Assembly (NCBI GenBank): GCA_034432755.1
Contig: DAOUBQ010000021.1
Span: 1-64,000 of the forward strand
Source: UBA5195 sp034432755
GTDB lineage: Bacteria; Chloroflexota; Anaerolineae; Anaerolineales; Villigracilaceae
Direction of reading: 5' to 3'
Length of the DNA: 64,000 bases
The translations under genes were made by a program, and so were the position numbers. Under the pieces are notes generated by a model. It did not search any database and was not told the origin of the DNA. It saw nothing but the letters and a program-made list of their open reading frames with translations. Positions 63,936 to 64,000 of the stretch are shown piece by piece (position 1 is the first letter of the stretch; every line of letters begins with the position of its first letter).

Positions 63936-64000
63936 CTTCCCAGACGGCCGGGATGCTTGGAATGGGCATCGTCATCTTCGCCGGGTTGTTGTTGACGTTG
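63932..64000 (+). CDS. Membrane protein gene, 3' end outside window
   Basis: The ATG at 63932 overlaps the preceding stop and opens a frame that starts TSQTAGMLGMGIVIFAGLLL, a single hydrophobic helix running to the window edge. Only 23 codons are visible, so no family can be assigned. Confidence 0.5.
   Translation, partial: MTSQTAGMLGMGIVIFAGLLLTL

Noticed and set aside
1..64000. CRISPR arrays, insertion sequences and prophage
   Set aside because: No regularly spaced repeats, transposase, integrase or phage structural genes are visible; all repeats seen are isolated palindromes or short words.

Overview
The window looks like chromosomal DNA of a Chloroflexota bacterium, probably of the Anaerolineae type. 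This is an inference from gene content (fused transaldolase/glucose-6-phosphate isomerase, GT39-like membrane glycosyltransferases, many small DUF proteins, lipoproteins with proline/threonine-rich linkers) and from gene architecture; no rRNA or marker-gene search was possible. Coding density is high, most operons use 1-8 nt stop/start overlaps, and no phage, insertion sequence, transposase or CRISPR array is visible.

Layout. 1-1.7 kb: five small DUF1801/DUF2200/DUF2277 genes ending in a terminator. 1.7-7.8 kb: tgt, a broken four-helix-bundle gene, uppP, a binding-protein-like lipoprotein, an acyl-CoA synthetase, an HxpB-like phosphatase and small membrane proteins. 8-14.6 kb: amidase, two GT39-like membrane proteins, a PlsC-like acyltransferase, a GNAT and a phosphatidylcholine-synthase-like enzyme. 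14.7-20.6 kb: a pentose phosphate operon (tkt, rpiB, an AbiEii remnant, a hypothetical gene, tal-pgi). 20.9-25.9 kb: a coiled-coil/zinc-ribbon protein, DUF429, a TlpA/Lgt-like pair and glgC. 26-35.3 kb: Ca2+-type P-ATPase, a TetR gene with a striking operator, a composite pseudogene, an NAD-dependent epimerase-like protein, an M48 protease, YitT and a uracil/xanthine permease with a long attenuator-like leader. 35.5-39.7 kb: a lipoprotein, an exported protein, DUF2177 and a GH13 enzyme. 39.8-46.5 kb: a signalling region (two histidine kinases, PrsW, a REC-CpaE-like protein, a sirtuin) plus tRNA-Arg(CCG). 46.6-48.8 kb: Zn-dehydrogenase, DUF554 and cobalamin adenosyltransferase. 49-58.9 kb: DUF1232, a PQQ-type sugar dehydrogenase, a class III cyclase, an MrfA-like helicase carrying an inserted HNH domain, a baeRF-like protein, lipoproteins, HIT and an alpha/beta hydrolase. 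59-63.5 kb: mcm small subunit, meaB, prs, GNAT, mutM and a membrane-anchored protein in one operon. Two further genes start at the right edge.

How it fits together. The cobalamin adenosyltransferase could supply the cofactor for the methylmalonyl-CoA mutase whose small subunit and MeaB chaperone lie 15 kb away. The pentose phosphate operon feeds ribose 5-phosphate to prs. GlgC and the GH13 enzyme point to alpha-glucan metabolism.

Most notable. (1) Short palindromic repeats appear to have invaded several reading frames in frame (helicase, tal-pgi, GNAT, PD40 lipoprotein, dehydrogenase tail). (2) An HNH nuclease motif sits inside a DUF1998 helicase next to a cyclase gene. (3) A sirtuin is translationally coupled between an atypical response regulator and a GAF histidine kinase. 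(4) At least seven genes have a -10 box only 6-9 nt upstream of the start codon, which predicts leaderless mRNAs.
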